The notes below the pieces were generated by a model, which saw nothing but the letters and a program-made list of their open reading frames with translations, had not been told where the DNA came from and ran no database searches. Positions 18,244 to 27,010 of a stretch of DNA of 64,000 bases are shown here, one piece after another. Every line of letters starts with the position of its first letter. Position 1 is the first letter of the stretch. Made by a program: the position numbers and the translations under genes. The stretch spans positions 1-64,000 of the forward strand of contig CALKUH010000039.1 in assembly GCA_937996795.1 (NCBI GenBank), read 5' to 3'. Origin of the DNA: an uncultured Verrucomicrobiota bacterium. GTDB lineage: Bacteria > Verrucomicrobiota > Kiritimatiellia > CAIVKH01.

Positions 18244-19515
18244 ATGAATATCCTGCTGGTCAACCAGTACTATCCGCCCGACACGGCGCCGACGGGCCAG
18301 TATCTCCATGAGCTGGCGCGGATGCTGGTCGCGCGCGGGCATGCGGTGACGGCGGTTTGTTCGCGGCGGGCGTACAACGGTTCGGACACGTATGTGGCGG
18401 AGGAGCTGCTCGACGGTGTTCGCGTGCGCCGCGTCACGGCCTTCGGATTCGGCCGCCGGTCCGGCGTGGGCAAGTTGTTGGATTACGCCTCGTTCTACGC
18501 GCTGCTGGGCGGGCGGCTGTTTCGGCCGGGGGTGCGGCCGGATGTGGTGCTCGCGCTGACGACGCCGCCGCATGTGGGCTTGCTGGCCGGATGGGCGGCG
18601 CGCGCGTGCGGAGCCACGCACGCGCACTGGGTGATGGATCTCTATCCCGACGTGCTGGACGCGCACGGCGCGCTGCGCTCCAAAAGCATGTTGTTTCGCT
18701 GGCTTGCGGGGCTCACGCGGCGCGAATTGCGGGGCAGCCCGCTGGTCGTGTGTCTCGGCGACGACATGGCGGAGCGGTTGCGCGCCTATGCACGTCCGCC
18801 CACGCCGGTGGAAAGCCTGCCGCTCTGGAGCGATCCGTCTTTGCATCCGTGGCCGGATGCCCAGCCGCCGCCGTTCCGCGCGGAGCAGGGGTGGACCCCC
18901 GACGACCTGGTCCTGATGTATTCCGGGAACATGGGGCGCGGGCACCGGCTCGGGGAGTTTCTCCAGGCGGCGTCCCGTCTGAAGGCGCGGCCGCACACGC
19001 GCTGGGTTTTTGCGGGCGGAGGCAAGCGGCGCGGCGAGGTGGAGGCGGCGATCGCCGCCGATCCCGCGTTGCCGGTCACGCTGCTGCCGTATGCGCCGGT
19101 GGAGCGGCTGCGCGAGCACCTTTGCAGCGCGGATGTCCACCTCGCGAGCCTCGATGCGGCGTGGGAAGGATGCATGGTGCCGAGCAAGACGCAGGGCATA
19201 TTCGCCGTGGGCAAGCCGCTGATCTTCGTGGGCGGCGCGCGGAACAGCATCGCGCGCTGGATCCACGCGTCAGGCGGCGGATGGGTGGTGCCCCAGGACG
19301 ATGTCGCGGCGCTGTGCGCGGCGGTGGAGGAGGCGCGCGACCCGGCGGAACGCCTGCGGCGCGGCCGGGCGGCCCGCGCCTTTGCGGAGGCGGAGTTTAA
19401 CCGGGATCGCAACGCCGGGCGTTTTTGCGAGTGGATCGAAACGCGCTGCGCGCCGTCGCGCCGCAACGGCGTTGCATCACCGGTGGGCGCGGGTATAGTG
19501 GACCCCCGGAACTAG
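18244..19515 (+). CDS. Glycosyltransferase family 4 (WbuB-like)
   Basis: A 423-residue GT-B glycosyltransferase. The ATG at 18244 gives the standard start (MNILLVNQYYPPDTAPTG); an upstream in-frame start would add 17 unrelated residues. The N-terminal acceptor domain includes the aspartate-rich HWVMDLYPDVLDAHG, as in WbuB-type enzymes that add sugars to undecaprenyl-linked intermediates. The C-terminal donor domain shows LVLMYSGNMGRGH and a lysine-containing PSKTQGIFAVGKPLIFV segment. Its stop is 6 bp upstream of the sugar-phosphate transferase fusion, so these two genes probably cooperate in starting and extending a surface glycan. Confidence 0.87.
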   Translation: MNILLVNQYYPPDTAPTGQYLHELARMLVARGHAVTAVCSRRAYNGSDTYVAEELLDGVRVRRVTAFGFGRRSGVGKLLDYASFYALLGGRLFRPGVRPDVVLALTTPPHVGLLAGWAARACGATHAHWVMDLYPDVLDAHGALRSKSMLFRWLAGLTRRELRGSPLVVCLGDDMAERLRAYARPPTPVESLPLWSDPSLHPWPDAQPPPFRAEQGWTPDDLVLMYSGNMGRGHRLGEFLQAASRLKARPHTRWVFAGGGKRRGEVEAAIAADPALPVTLLPYAPVERLREHLCSADVHLASLDAAWEGCMVPSKTQGIFAVGKPLIFVGGARNSIARWIHASGGGWVVPQDDVAALCAAVEEARDPAERLRRGRAARAFAEAEFNRDRNAGRFCEWIETRCAPSRRNGVASPVGAGIVDPRN

Positions 19516-19521
19516 CCAGAC

Positions 19522-21963
19522 ATGCCCACTTCTTCATCGAGCGCGAAAAAAAGCCGGCTCGGCAACGCGCTGGCCTACCTCGGGTTTTTCGGGAAGCCCG
19601 CGGACTCGGAGCGGCGCCAGCATGTGCGGCACTCGTGCTCCTTTCCCGTCACCGTCCGCGTGGGCAGCGGCGACCGGGAGCAAACGCTGATCGCGACGGC
19701 GCGCGACCTTTCCATCGGCGGCATGTTGATCGAAGGCGCCGATCTTCCGGAGGGCGTGATCCGCGTCCAGTTGCAGTTCGACGTTCCGGCGGACGTGTTG
19801 AAGGAGGAGGACATCGCGCGCTCCGTCACCACCTCCGCCGCCATCCGCTACCGCGACAAGCAGAGCGGAACCCTCAGCCTGGCGTTTGCGGAGCCGTTGC
19901 GACCGGCCGACGCGGGACACCGCCTGTCCAGCAACCAGTGGATCCTGCTGCTTACGTTGCTGCCGGTCTGCCTGCTGATTCCCGTCGCGTTCTATTTCAC
20001 GGCACTGGCCAAATATCTCGCCGTCTGGACGGCAGGGTATCTGACCACGCTGCTCCTCACGCCGCTGATCCGCTCGCTGGCGCTGCGGGCGGGCGTGGTC
20101 GATGTGCCGGATGAACGCAGGACCCATCGCGCCCCGACGCCGCGCGGCGGCGGACTCGCCGTCGTGGTTGGCTTCTATGGCGCGGCGCTGCTGGCCCTTC
20201 TGTATCCCTGGGAATCGAGCGCAGGCAGCCTGAACACGAACTGGCTCTACAGCTATCTCGTGGGCTCTTTCGTCCTCGTGCTGGTCGGCCTCGTAGACGA
20301 CATCCGCGGTCTGCGCCCGATGGTCAAGCTGTCCGGCCAGATGGTCGCCGCCAGCCTGATGTTTGTGACGGGCAACGGCGTCGGCCGCCTGCTCGGGTTC
20401 GACCTGCCGCTGCCGCTCGACTTCCTCGTCACCCTGTTCTGGTTCGTCGCGCTGACCAATGCGTTCAACTTGATCGATGGGCTGGACGGCCTCGCCGCCG
20501 GGCTGGCGCTGATCGCCGGCATCGGGCTGATGGGCGCGTTCTTCATACGCCGTATGCCGTCCGACGCCCTCGTCATGCTCGGCCTCGCGGGCGCCTGCGT
20601 CGCCTTCCTCCGCTACAATTTTCATCCCGCGAGCATTTTCCTCGGCGACACGGGCAGCATGTTCCTCGGGTTCACCTTCGCCTCCATCGCCATCGCCACG
20701 GGGTCCAAGGGCACGTTCCTCGCCTCGCTCGGCGTGCCGTTGCTGGCCGTGGGCATTCCCGTTTTCGACACCATCCTCGCGATCTGGCGCCGTTCCGTCC
20801 GCGCCTTCGCCCCCGCCGAGGGCGCGGCCACGCATCGCGGGCTCATGCAGCCGGACGCCGAGCACCTGCATCACCGCCTGCGCCGGCGCGGACTCAACCA
20901 ATACCAGATCGCGGTGTTGCTCTACGTCATCAACGGCCTGCTCGTCCTGACCGGCCTGCTCTCGCTCGTGTTTCGCGACCAGGCGCTCGGCGTCTTTCTC
21001 GTCGCCTTCGTCGCGGGGGCCTATGTCGTCATGCGCCACCTTGCCGAGGTGGAGTTGTGGGACACCGGGCGCGCCTTGATCCGCGGACTGAGCCGGCCCC
21101 AGCAAAAGGTCGCCGCGTTCTTTTTCTATCCGGCCTTCGACGTCATCTGCCTCGTCGTGTCCCTCGGCGCCGCGCTCGCGATGGTGCAACTCATCCATCC
21201 GGTGCACGGCGCATGGGACCGGTGGATCCGCGACATCCCGATCTGGGTCGCGCCGGTCTTCCTGATGTTCTGCGCCTCGCGTGTCTACAGCCGCGTCTGG
21301 TCGCTCGCCCGGACGAACGACTACCTGCTGCTCAGCGTCAGCCTGCTCGCGAGCACCATCATCAGTCTCGGCGTCAGCATCCTGCTGCACCCGGAACTCT
21401 GGAAACGCTACTTCGTCCTGCTGTTCATCTTCACCGGCATCGCCCATGTGCTGCTTGTGGGCAGTCGCATGGCGCTGCGCGGGCTGGTGGACGCGCTCGC
21501 GCTGTGGAGCGAAAAAATGCACTACCGTCGCGGCGGGGTGGTGCGCCGCGTCCTGCTCTACGGCTCCGGCAGCCGGTGCCTGCTCTACCTGCGCGAACGC
21601 GCGCTGAACACCTACGACACCTCCGTCCGCCGCATGATCATCGGCCTTGTGGACGACGACACGAACCTGCGCTTCCGGTATGTCGGCGGCTATGTGGTGC
21701 TGGGCACCGGGCAGGATCTGCCCGAACTGATCAACAAGCATCGCGTGGATGAAATCGTCATCACCGCGCAGCTCACCGACGAGGCGCTGACCAACCTCGT
21801 GGCGCTGTGCGCGTTGAACGGTGTCCGGCTATCCGAGTGGCACTACGAGGAGCGCGTCATCAGCGCTCCGGACGCGCCGCCGAATGCGTTTGTCGAGCAG
21901 AGCCTGATCTCGCGCAGCGGGGCGGCGACGGCGAGCGACAGCGCGCGCGCACCCTCGCTGTAG
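19522..21963 (+). CDS. PilZ - WecA/TagO-type sugar-phosphate transferase - FlaA1-like fusion
   Basis: An 813-residue membrane protein with three parts. Residues 28-130 are a PilZ domain: ERRQHVR with Arg32 and Arg36, and DLSIGG at 62-67, the two motifs that bind c-di-GMP. Residues 145-470 are a polytopic undecaprenyl-phosphate sugar-1-phosphate transferase of the WecA/MraY superfamily, with Asp259-Asp260, NxxNxxDGxDG at 313-323, GDTGS near 375-379 and HxHH at 448-451. Residues 490-660 add more membrane segments, and 670-790 form a FlaA1/CapD-like Rossmann domain (VLLYGSGSR, GLVDDD). It likely starts synthesis of a lipid-linked glycan under c-di-GMP control. The C-terminal coding region overlaps the convergent PPTase gene by 121 bp. 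Confidence 0.88.
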   Translation: MPTSSSSAKKSRLGNALAYLGFFGKPADSERRQHVRHSCSFPVTVRVGSGDREQTLIATARDLSIGGMLIEGADLPEGVIRVQLQFDVPADVLKEEDIARSVTTSAAIRYRDKQSGTLSLAFAEPLRPADAGHRLSSNQWILLLTLLPVCLLIPVAFYFTALAKYLAVWTAGYLTTLLLTPLIRSLALRAGVVDVPDERRTHRAPTPRGGGLAVVVGFYGAALLALLYPWESSAGSLNTNWLYSYLVGSFVLVLVGLVDDIRGLRPMVKLSGQMVAASLMFVTGNGVGRLLGFDLPLPLDFLVTLFWFVALTNAFNLIDGLDGLAAGLALIAGIGLMGAFFIRRMPSDALVMLGLAGACVAFLRYNFHPASIFLGDTGSMFLGFTFASIAIATGSKGTFLASLGVPLLAVGIPVFDTILAIWRRSVRAFAPAEGAATHRGLMQPDAEHLHHRLRRRGLNQYQIAVLLYVINGLLVLTGLLSLVFRDQALGVFLVAFVAGAYVVMRHLAEVELWDTGRALIRGLSRPQQKVAAFFFYPAFDVICLVVSLGAALAMVQLIHPVHGAWDRWIRDIPIWVAPVFLMFCASRVYSRVWSLARTNDYLLLSVSLLASTIISLGVSILLHPELWKRYFVLLFIFTGIAHVLLVGSRMALRGLVDALALWSEKMHYRRGGVVRRVLLYGSGSRCLLYLRERALNTYDTSVRRMIIGLVDDDTNLRFRYVGGYVVLGTGQDLPELINKHRVDEIVITAQLTDEALTNLVALCALNGVRLSEWHYEERVISAPDAPPNAFVEQSLISRSGAATASDSARAPSL

Positions 21964-22673
21964 TGCCAGAGCGCCCACTCCGCGCCCGATTCGTCGCGCA
22001 GCGAGGCCCGCGCGCCGTCGCGCCACCCACTGCAATCCATCCGGTCCATCCGTCCGCTCAGGCCCGTGCCCCACGCCTTGACGACGGCCTCCTTTGCCGT
22101 CCACCAGCGGAAGAACAATGCCGCGCGCACGTCGCCCGACGCGGCTTCCAGCGCGGCGGTTTCCCCGGGGCAAAACGAGTGGCGCGCCACGCCGAGCATG
22201 TCCGTCTCCCGCGTCCGCTCCTCCACATCAATCCCGACGGGACATCCCTTCGGCGCGATGGCGATCGCGGCCCAGTCCCCGCTGTGGGACAGGTTGAACT
22301 CCGGCGCGTCGCGCACGCACGCCGGGTCCAGCGCCGGCTTGCCCGCGCCTCCCTTTACGAAACGCAGCGCGCCGGGTGCGCAACCGGTATGCAAGGACAA
22401 CACGCGCCGCAACAGTCCGTGGGAGCACGCGTAGCGCTCGCGATCTTCGACGCGCACGAACCGGTCGCGTCGTTCGATTTCCTCCGGGGAGAGCGAGGCC
22501 CGGAAGGCGTCCGCGTGCGCGTGGAGGGCGTCGCACGAAACCAGCCACACCTCGGGCGCGTTGTTCCGCAGGGCGCCCGCCACGTGCTGATTCAAGTCGA
22601 ACGCGACCCGGGTAACGCGTACCCGGTCGTGCGACGATGCTGAAATTACGGAGATTTTGCAGGCAGAACGCAT
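21843..22673 (-). CDS. Sfp-type 4'-phosphopantetheinyl transferase
   Basis: Transfers phosphopantetheine from CoA to a conserved serine of carrier domains. Visible family motifs are GKPALDP, FNLSHSGDWA, PVGIDVEE (metal-binding Asp149 and Glu151) and FFRWWTAKEAVVKAWGTGL (Trp-x-x-Lys-Glu with Lys199). The start is uncertain: ATG at 22673 gives 276 residues, GTG at 22583 gives 246, closer to the Sfp length. The only megasynthase in the window, with three carrier serines, ends 7 kb away, so this is a credible activating enzyme for it. The last 40 codons are antisense to the sugar-phosphate transferase fusion gene. Confidence 0.9.
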   Translation of the reverse strand: MRSACKISVISASSHDRVRVTRVAFDLNQHVAGALRNNAPEVWLVSCDALHAHADAFRASLSPEEIERRDRFVRVEDRERYACSHGLLRRVLSLHTGCAPGALRFVKGGAGKPALDPACVRDAPEFNLSHSGDWAAIAIAPKGCPVGIDVEERTRETDMLGVARHSFCPGETAALEAASGDVRAALFFRWWTAKEAVVKAWGTGLSGRMDRMDCSGWRDGARASLRDESGAEWALWHYSEGARALSLAVAAPLREIRLCSTNAFGGASGALMTRSS

Positions 22674-22701
22674 TTCTTTGTGTACACTATCTGCGATTTT
22701 C

Positions 22702-25314
22702 ATGCAGATCACCCGCAAAGTAGGCGCTGTCTTCCTCGCGTGTGGCGGGCTGGCGCTGGTTCCTCCCGCGACCCCCGCGCAGACGCGCCACGCGGCGGAT
22801 CTATCCGCCATCCCGCTCCAGCCGCCGGTCGAGCGGTACATGATCGTGGATGCCTTCCCCGGGCTCACGTTCAGTTCGCCGCTTTCGCTGGAAACACCGC
22901 CCGGCGAGACGAACCGACTGTTCGTGGCGGAGCGGGCGGGGCGTCTCATGGTGATCACCAATCTGGCCGCTCCCCATGCCGCGATTCCCTTCCTCGACAT
23001 TACGAACCGGGTGCTTGATGACGGGCGCGAATTCAGCCTCAAAGGGTTCGGCTTCCATCCCGGTTACGCGACGAATGGTTTTTTCTACGTCACCTATTGC
23101 CACACGAACACCACGGTGCGCTTGAGCCGCTTCACGCGCGATCCGTCGGATGGAAACGCGGCCGATCCCGCCAGCGAGCTGGTGTTGATCGAGCAGCCGC
23201 TGGACTACATCTTCCACAACTTCAATGACGTGGTCTTCGGTCCGGATGGCTACCTCTACATGGGTGCCGGTGACGAGGGCCAACCGGGGATTTCCAACCC
23301 GAACGCACAGGTCATTACACAGGACCTGTGGTCCGCCATCCTGCGCATCGATCCGGACAAGCGGCCCGGCAGCCTGGAACCGAATCCACATCCCTCGATT
23401 CCGACCAACGCCTCCGGCGCGTTCTTCGCCATCCCGCCGGACAACCCGTTCATCGGCGCGACGCAATTTAACGGGATTGCGGTGAATCCCGCGACGGTGC
23501 GCACCGAGTTCTACGCCGTCGGATTCCGCAACCCGTGGCAATTCAGTTTTGACCCGGACACCGGCGATCTCTGGGCGGGGGACGTCGGCGACCTCACGCG
23601 CGAGTCGGTGCGTATCGTGACGCCGGGGCTGAACGCCGGCTGGCCGTATTACGAAGGGAAAATCCCCGGTCCCGCCGTGGCTCCTACGGGCTTCGTGCAT
23701 CATCCGCCGGTCTGGGACTACCCGCACGACATCGGGCCTTTTTCCGGCTCCGCCGTGATCGGTGGCCTTGTGCTGCGCGCCGGCCGCTATCCGGAATTGG
23801 AAGGACTCTACCTGTGCATCGATCATCTGTCCGGTCATCTGTGGACCATCGAGCGCTCCGCCGGCGAAACGAATGTCACGCGCATCGCGGGGCAGGGGGG
23901 CATCGTGCAGATGGCGCTCGATCCCGCGTCCGGTGACGTCCTGTTCGCGGACCACAACGCCGGGCTCATCCGCCGCCTGGTTGAAGTCACGAACACCATC
24001 GCGTTTCCGCAGAAACTGTCCGACACCGGATTGTTCGCGGATCTCGCCACGCTGACCCCGTCAACCGGCGTGGTCCCCTACGAAATTAACCTGCCGTTCT
24101 GGTCGGACTACGCGGCGAAACGGCGCTGGTTCGCAATTTCCAATCTGGTAGACGGTTTCGGCTACGCGCGGGATGAGCCCTGGACTACGCCGCCCGGTGC
24201 GATGTGGATCAAGCATTTCGACCTCGACCTCGAGCGCTTCAACACCAACACGCGCCGGCGCGTGGAGACGCGGTTGCTGGTGCGGATGACCAACGGCGTG
24301 TATGGCGTGAGCTATCGGTGGAACGAAGCGGGCTCGGAGGCCTATCTCGTGCCCGACATGGGCGACCTCGTGGACCTGCCCATCACGAATACCGGCATCC
24401 AGCGCTGGACCATTCCGAGCCGCGCGGAGTGCGTGGTGTGTCATCGTCCCGAGGCCGGCCACGCGCTCGGCTTCAATACCCGCCAGCTCAATCGCGAGGG
24501 CACGCTGTCGGGCGTGGACGGAAATTTCATCGACCTGCTGTCCGGCGCGGGCTACTTCACAAATACGCCCGATACGCCGGCGTTGCTCCCGCGCCACGTC
24601 CGTCCCACGGAAACCAATTTCCCGCTGGAAGTGCGGGCGCGCTCCTACCTCGCGGTCAATTGCGGCTACTGCCACCAGGGCCCCGGTTCTATCGCGGGCG
24701 CCGAGTGGGATGGCCGGGCCCAGACGTTGCTGGAAGCCGCTGGACTGGTGCGCGCGATCCCCCTGGGCAATGCTGGCAACACGAACAACCTCCTTCTCGC
24801 CCCGGGTGACGAGACCCACAGCGTGATCCTGAACCGCATTGCCGCCGCAAACGGGTTCTCGCGCATGCCCCCGCTCGCCTCTTCCATGCTGGACTACGAC
24901 GGCATCCAGCTCGTCGCCAACTGGATCAACCAGCAGCTCCCCGGCTGGCAGTCCTACGCCGACTGGCGGCTTGCGCGCTTCGGTTCCACCAACTCGCCGG
25001 CGGGCGAACCGGATGCCGATCCGGACGATGACGCGCGGAGCAATTGGGAGGAATATCTGACGTATTCCAATCCGACCAACGACGCGAGCTATTGGACCGG
25101 CGAGATCGCGCTCGGACCCGGCGGCGTGGAAATCGGCTACGAGTTGTTCAACCGCGCCGTGTTCGTCGAGACGAGCCCTGATCTGCTCACGTGGACGCCG
25201 TGGGCGGTGGCCGGCAACAACGGCATGCCGCTCGCCTCGGGCCTTGTGGCGCGCTTCACCGTGGCCGCGCCACCGACCAATGCGTTCTATCGTTTCCGCA
25301 TCGAGCCGCGATGA
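22702..25314 (+). CDS. Secreted PQQ-type sugar dehydrogenase with cytochrome c domain
   Basis: An 870-residue exported protein. The signal peptide (MQITRKVGAVFLACGGLAL) argues for the ATG at 22702 rather than 22657. Residues about 45-420 form a soluble glucose dehydrogenase/Hedgehog-interacting-like six-bladed propeller (VFGPDGYLYMGAGDEGQ, FRNPWQFSFDPDTGDLWAGDVG). Residues 430-770 hold two c-type haem motifs, CVVCH at 577-581 and CGYCH at 654-658. A short C-terminal beta domain follows an aspartate-rich linker (DADPDDDA). It probably oxidises an extracytoplasmic sugar and passes electrons to its own haems. Whether PQQ is the cofactor is inferred from family only. The stop overlaps the next start (ATGA). 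Confidence 0.85.
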   Translation: MQITRKVGAVFLACGGLALVPPATPAQTRHAADLSAIPLQPPVERYMIVDAFPGLTFSSPLSLETPPGETNRLFVAERAGRLMVITNLAAPHAAIPFLDITNRVLDDGREFSLKGFGFHPGYATNGFFYVTYCHTNTTVRLSRFTRDPSDGNAADPASELVLIEQPLDYIFHNFNDVVFGPDGYLYMGAGDEGQPGISNPNAQVITQDLWSAILRIDPDKRPGSLEPNPHPSIPTNASGAFFAIPPDNPFIGATQFNGIAVNPATVRTEFYAVGFRNPWQFSFDPDTGDLWAGDVGDLTRESVRIVTPGLNAGWPYYEGKIPGPAVAPTGFVHHPPVWDYPHDIGPFSGSAVIGGLVLRAGRYPELEGLYLCIDHLSGHLWTIERSAGETNVTRIAGQGGIVQMALDPASGDVLFADHNAGLIRRLVEVTNTIAFPQKLSDTGLFADLATLTPSTGVVPYEINLPFWSDYAAKRRWFAISNLVDGFGYARDEPWTTPPGAMWIKHFDLDLERFNTNTRRRVETRLLVRMTNGVYGVSYRWNEAGSEAYLVPDMGDLVDLPITNTGIQRWTIPSRAECVVCHRPEAGHALGFNTRQLNREGTLSGVDGNFIDLLSGAGYFTNTPDTPALLPRHVRPTETNFPLEVRARSYLAVNCGYCHQGPGSIAGAEWDGRAQTLLEAAGLVRAIPLGNAGNTNNLLLAPGDETHSVILNRIAAANGFSRMPPLASSMLDYDGIQLVANWINQQLPGWQSYADWRLARFGSTNSPAGEPDADPDDDARSNWEEYLTYSNPTNDASYWTGEIALGPGGVEIGYELFNRAVFVETSPDLLTWTPWAVAGNNGMPLASGLVARFTVAAPPTNAFYRFRIEPR

Positions 25315-26279
25315 CCGCCTACACCTCGAGTATTCGAAAAGCGGCGCGCGCGCTGGCGGATGGCGGCTTGGTCGCGTTCCCCACGGAAACCGTCTATGGC
25401 CTCGGCGCGGACGCCTTCAACGCGCGCGCGGTGCGGAACATCTTCCGGGCCAAGGGCCGCCCCGGCGACAATCCGCTGATCGTGCATGTCGCGACGTGCG
25501 CCCAGGCGCTGTGTGTGGCGCGCCGCGTGCCGGCTTCCGCGCAACGCCTGATGGACGCCTTCTGGCCGGGGCCGCTCACCGTGATCCTGCCGCGTGGCGC
25601 GCGCGTGCCCGATGCCGTCACCGCGGGTCTCGACACCGTGGGCGTGCGCGAACCCTCGCATCCGGTCGCGCGCAAATTCCTCATGGCCGCGGGCACGCCG
25701 GTCGCCGCGCCCTCGGCCAATCGATCCGGACGCCCGAGTCCGACCTCGTGGCGCGCGGTGCGGCAGGATCTCGATGGACGCATTGATGTGGTGCTCAAAG
25801 GCGGCCCGAGTCGCGTGGGCCTGGAGTCCACCGTGGTGGATTGCACGGGGCGCGTGCCCGTCGTCCTGCGCGCCGGCGCCGTGACGCTCGAACAGTTGCG
25901 CCGGGTCGAGCCGCGCACGCGCATGGCCGGTTCGCGCGATACGGCCAAAGGCCGGAGCCCGGGCCTCAAACACCGCCACTACGCCCCGCACGCGGCCGTG
26001 CGCATCGTGGCGCGAGGGGAAGAGATCGAGGCCGGCGCGGCATGGATCGGCGTGGGCCGCGTGCCTGCGGGCGCGTCCGTCGTGAAGTCATGCCGGAGCG
26101 TGGCCGCCTACGCGCGTGCGGTGTTCCATTTCTTCCGCGCCTGCGAAGCGAAAGGGGTCACGGCCATTTGTTGCGCCGCCGTGCCGGAGCGCGGAATCGG
26201 CGTTGCGTTAATGGATCGCCTGCGCCGTGCCGCCAGCGCTACCCGCCAGACGGTCCCCACGTTCCGCCAGGCGCTGTGA
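25311..26279 (+). CDS. Threonylcarbamoyl-AMP synthase (Sua5/TsaC family)
   Basis: Makes threonylcarbamoyl-AMP from threonine, bicarbonate and ATP for the t6A modification of ANN-decoding tRNAs. At 322 residues it is the longer Sua5 type: a YrdC domain (residues 1-200, with FPTETVYGLGADA, GRPGDNPLIVH and APSANRSGRPSPT), a linker GLKHRHYAPH, and a C-terminal Sua5 domain. The ATG overlaps the stop of the sugar dehydrogenase gene, although the two functions are unrelated. Its 3' end overlaps the convergent exonuclease gene by 72 bp. Confidence 0.92.
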   Translation: MTAYTSSIRKAARALADGGLVAFPTETVYGLGADAFNARAVRNIFRAKGRPGDNPLIVHVATCAQALCVARRVPASAQRLMDAFWPGPLTVILPRGARVPDAVTAGLDTVGVREPSHPVARKFLMAAGTPVAAPSANRSGRPSPTSWRAVRQDLDGRIDVVLKGGPSRVGLESTVVDCTGRVPVVLRAGAVTLEQLRRVEPRTRMAGSRDTAKGRSPGLKHRHYAPHAAVRIVARGEEIEAGAAWIGVGRVPAGASVVKSCRSVAAYARAVFHFFRACEAKGVTAICCAAVPERGIGVALMDRLRRAASATRQTVPTFRQAL

Positions 26280-26909
26280 AAGCGCGAGGTACAGTTCGCG
26301 GCTGACCCATGCATCGGTTGCGGCATACGTGATCTGCGACGGCGTCAACTGCTGCCGCGCCCAATTGGAGCGCTGTTCGCGCTTCGACACGCGGAAGCCG
26401 AGGACCAGGCCCGCCAGCGTGCGCAGGCCCGTCTGGGTGTAACCGAGTTTGCGCGCCAGGTCGCCGACCTCGGCGAAGGCCGCCGGTTTGAAGTCGTGGA
26501 CTTCCTTCAGCTTTTTCAAATCATCCGCCAGCGCGACGCCGGCCTTGGTGATGCGCGGATTGCTCAGGATCGCAAACAACTCGTTCAACGCCTTGAGATT
26601 GCGCAGTTGGAAAATCCACGCCTGCTGCTCGCCCGCGAGTTGCACGAGGGCGGGCGGATGCGATACCCCGGCGCGAAATACCGGCTTCGTTTCCGTGTCG
26701 AAGCCGAGCAGCGTCTCGCGGCTGATGTCGAGAATCGCTCGCGCCATGTCCTCGTCATTGTTGATAAGCGCAACCGAGCCCTGAAAGGCGCGGATGGGCA
26801 GTTCGTTTAGCGCTTCACGGCTGATCGCGGCAGGCTCGGCCCCCTCACGCGCCGCGGATCCTTCTTGCTCCGCCAACGGGAGGGGCAACTGTTCGGAGGG
26901 ATCGGACAT
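26208..26909 (-). CDS. 3'-5' exonuclease, RNase D-like DEDDy family
   Basis: A 233-residue single-domain DnaQ-fold nuclease. Motif I is FDTETKP (Asp71, Glu73), motif II lies in GVALADDLKKL, and motif III is YAATDAWVSRELY with the tyrosine of the DEDDy class. It lacks the HRDC domains of classical RNase D, so it is closer to the stand-alone 3'-5' exonuclease proteins. The ATG at 26909 is preferred over an in-frame TTG two codons upstream. No Shine-Dalgarno sequence is obvious. The substrate (RNA or DNA) cannot be assigned. Confidence 0.85.
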   Translation of the reverse strand: MSDPSEQLPLPLAEQEGSAAREGAEPAAISREALNELPIRAFQGSVALINNDEDMARAILDISRETLLGFDTETKPVFRAGVSHPPALVQLAGEQQAWIFQLRNLKALNELFAILSNPRITKAGVALADDLKKLKEVHDFKPAAFAEVGDLARKLGYTQTGLRTLAGLVLGFRVSKREQRSNWARQQLTPSQITYAATDAWVSRELYLALSQRLAERGDRLAGSAGGTAQAIH

Positions 26910-26989
26910 AATCAATCAATACCACATCCAATCAGGAAATGTTAATTGAATGGTGTAACTTATTGCACAACAAAAATATAGGACATAAA

Positions 26990-27005
26990 CTTTGAGTACT
27001 CAAAG
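26990..27005 (-). terminator. Candidate terminator hairpin after moaE
   Basis: A perfect 16-bp palindrome (CTTTGAGTACTCAAAG) lies 5 bp beyond the moaE stop. On the transcribed strand it can fold into a 6-bp stem with a GTAC loop followed by TTTATG. The stem is short and AT-rich, so it may be a weak terminator or a protein-binding site for the exonuclease promoter just downstream. Confidence 0.45.
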
Positions 27006-27010
27006 GGCCT

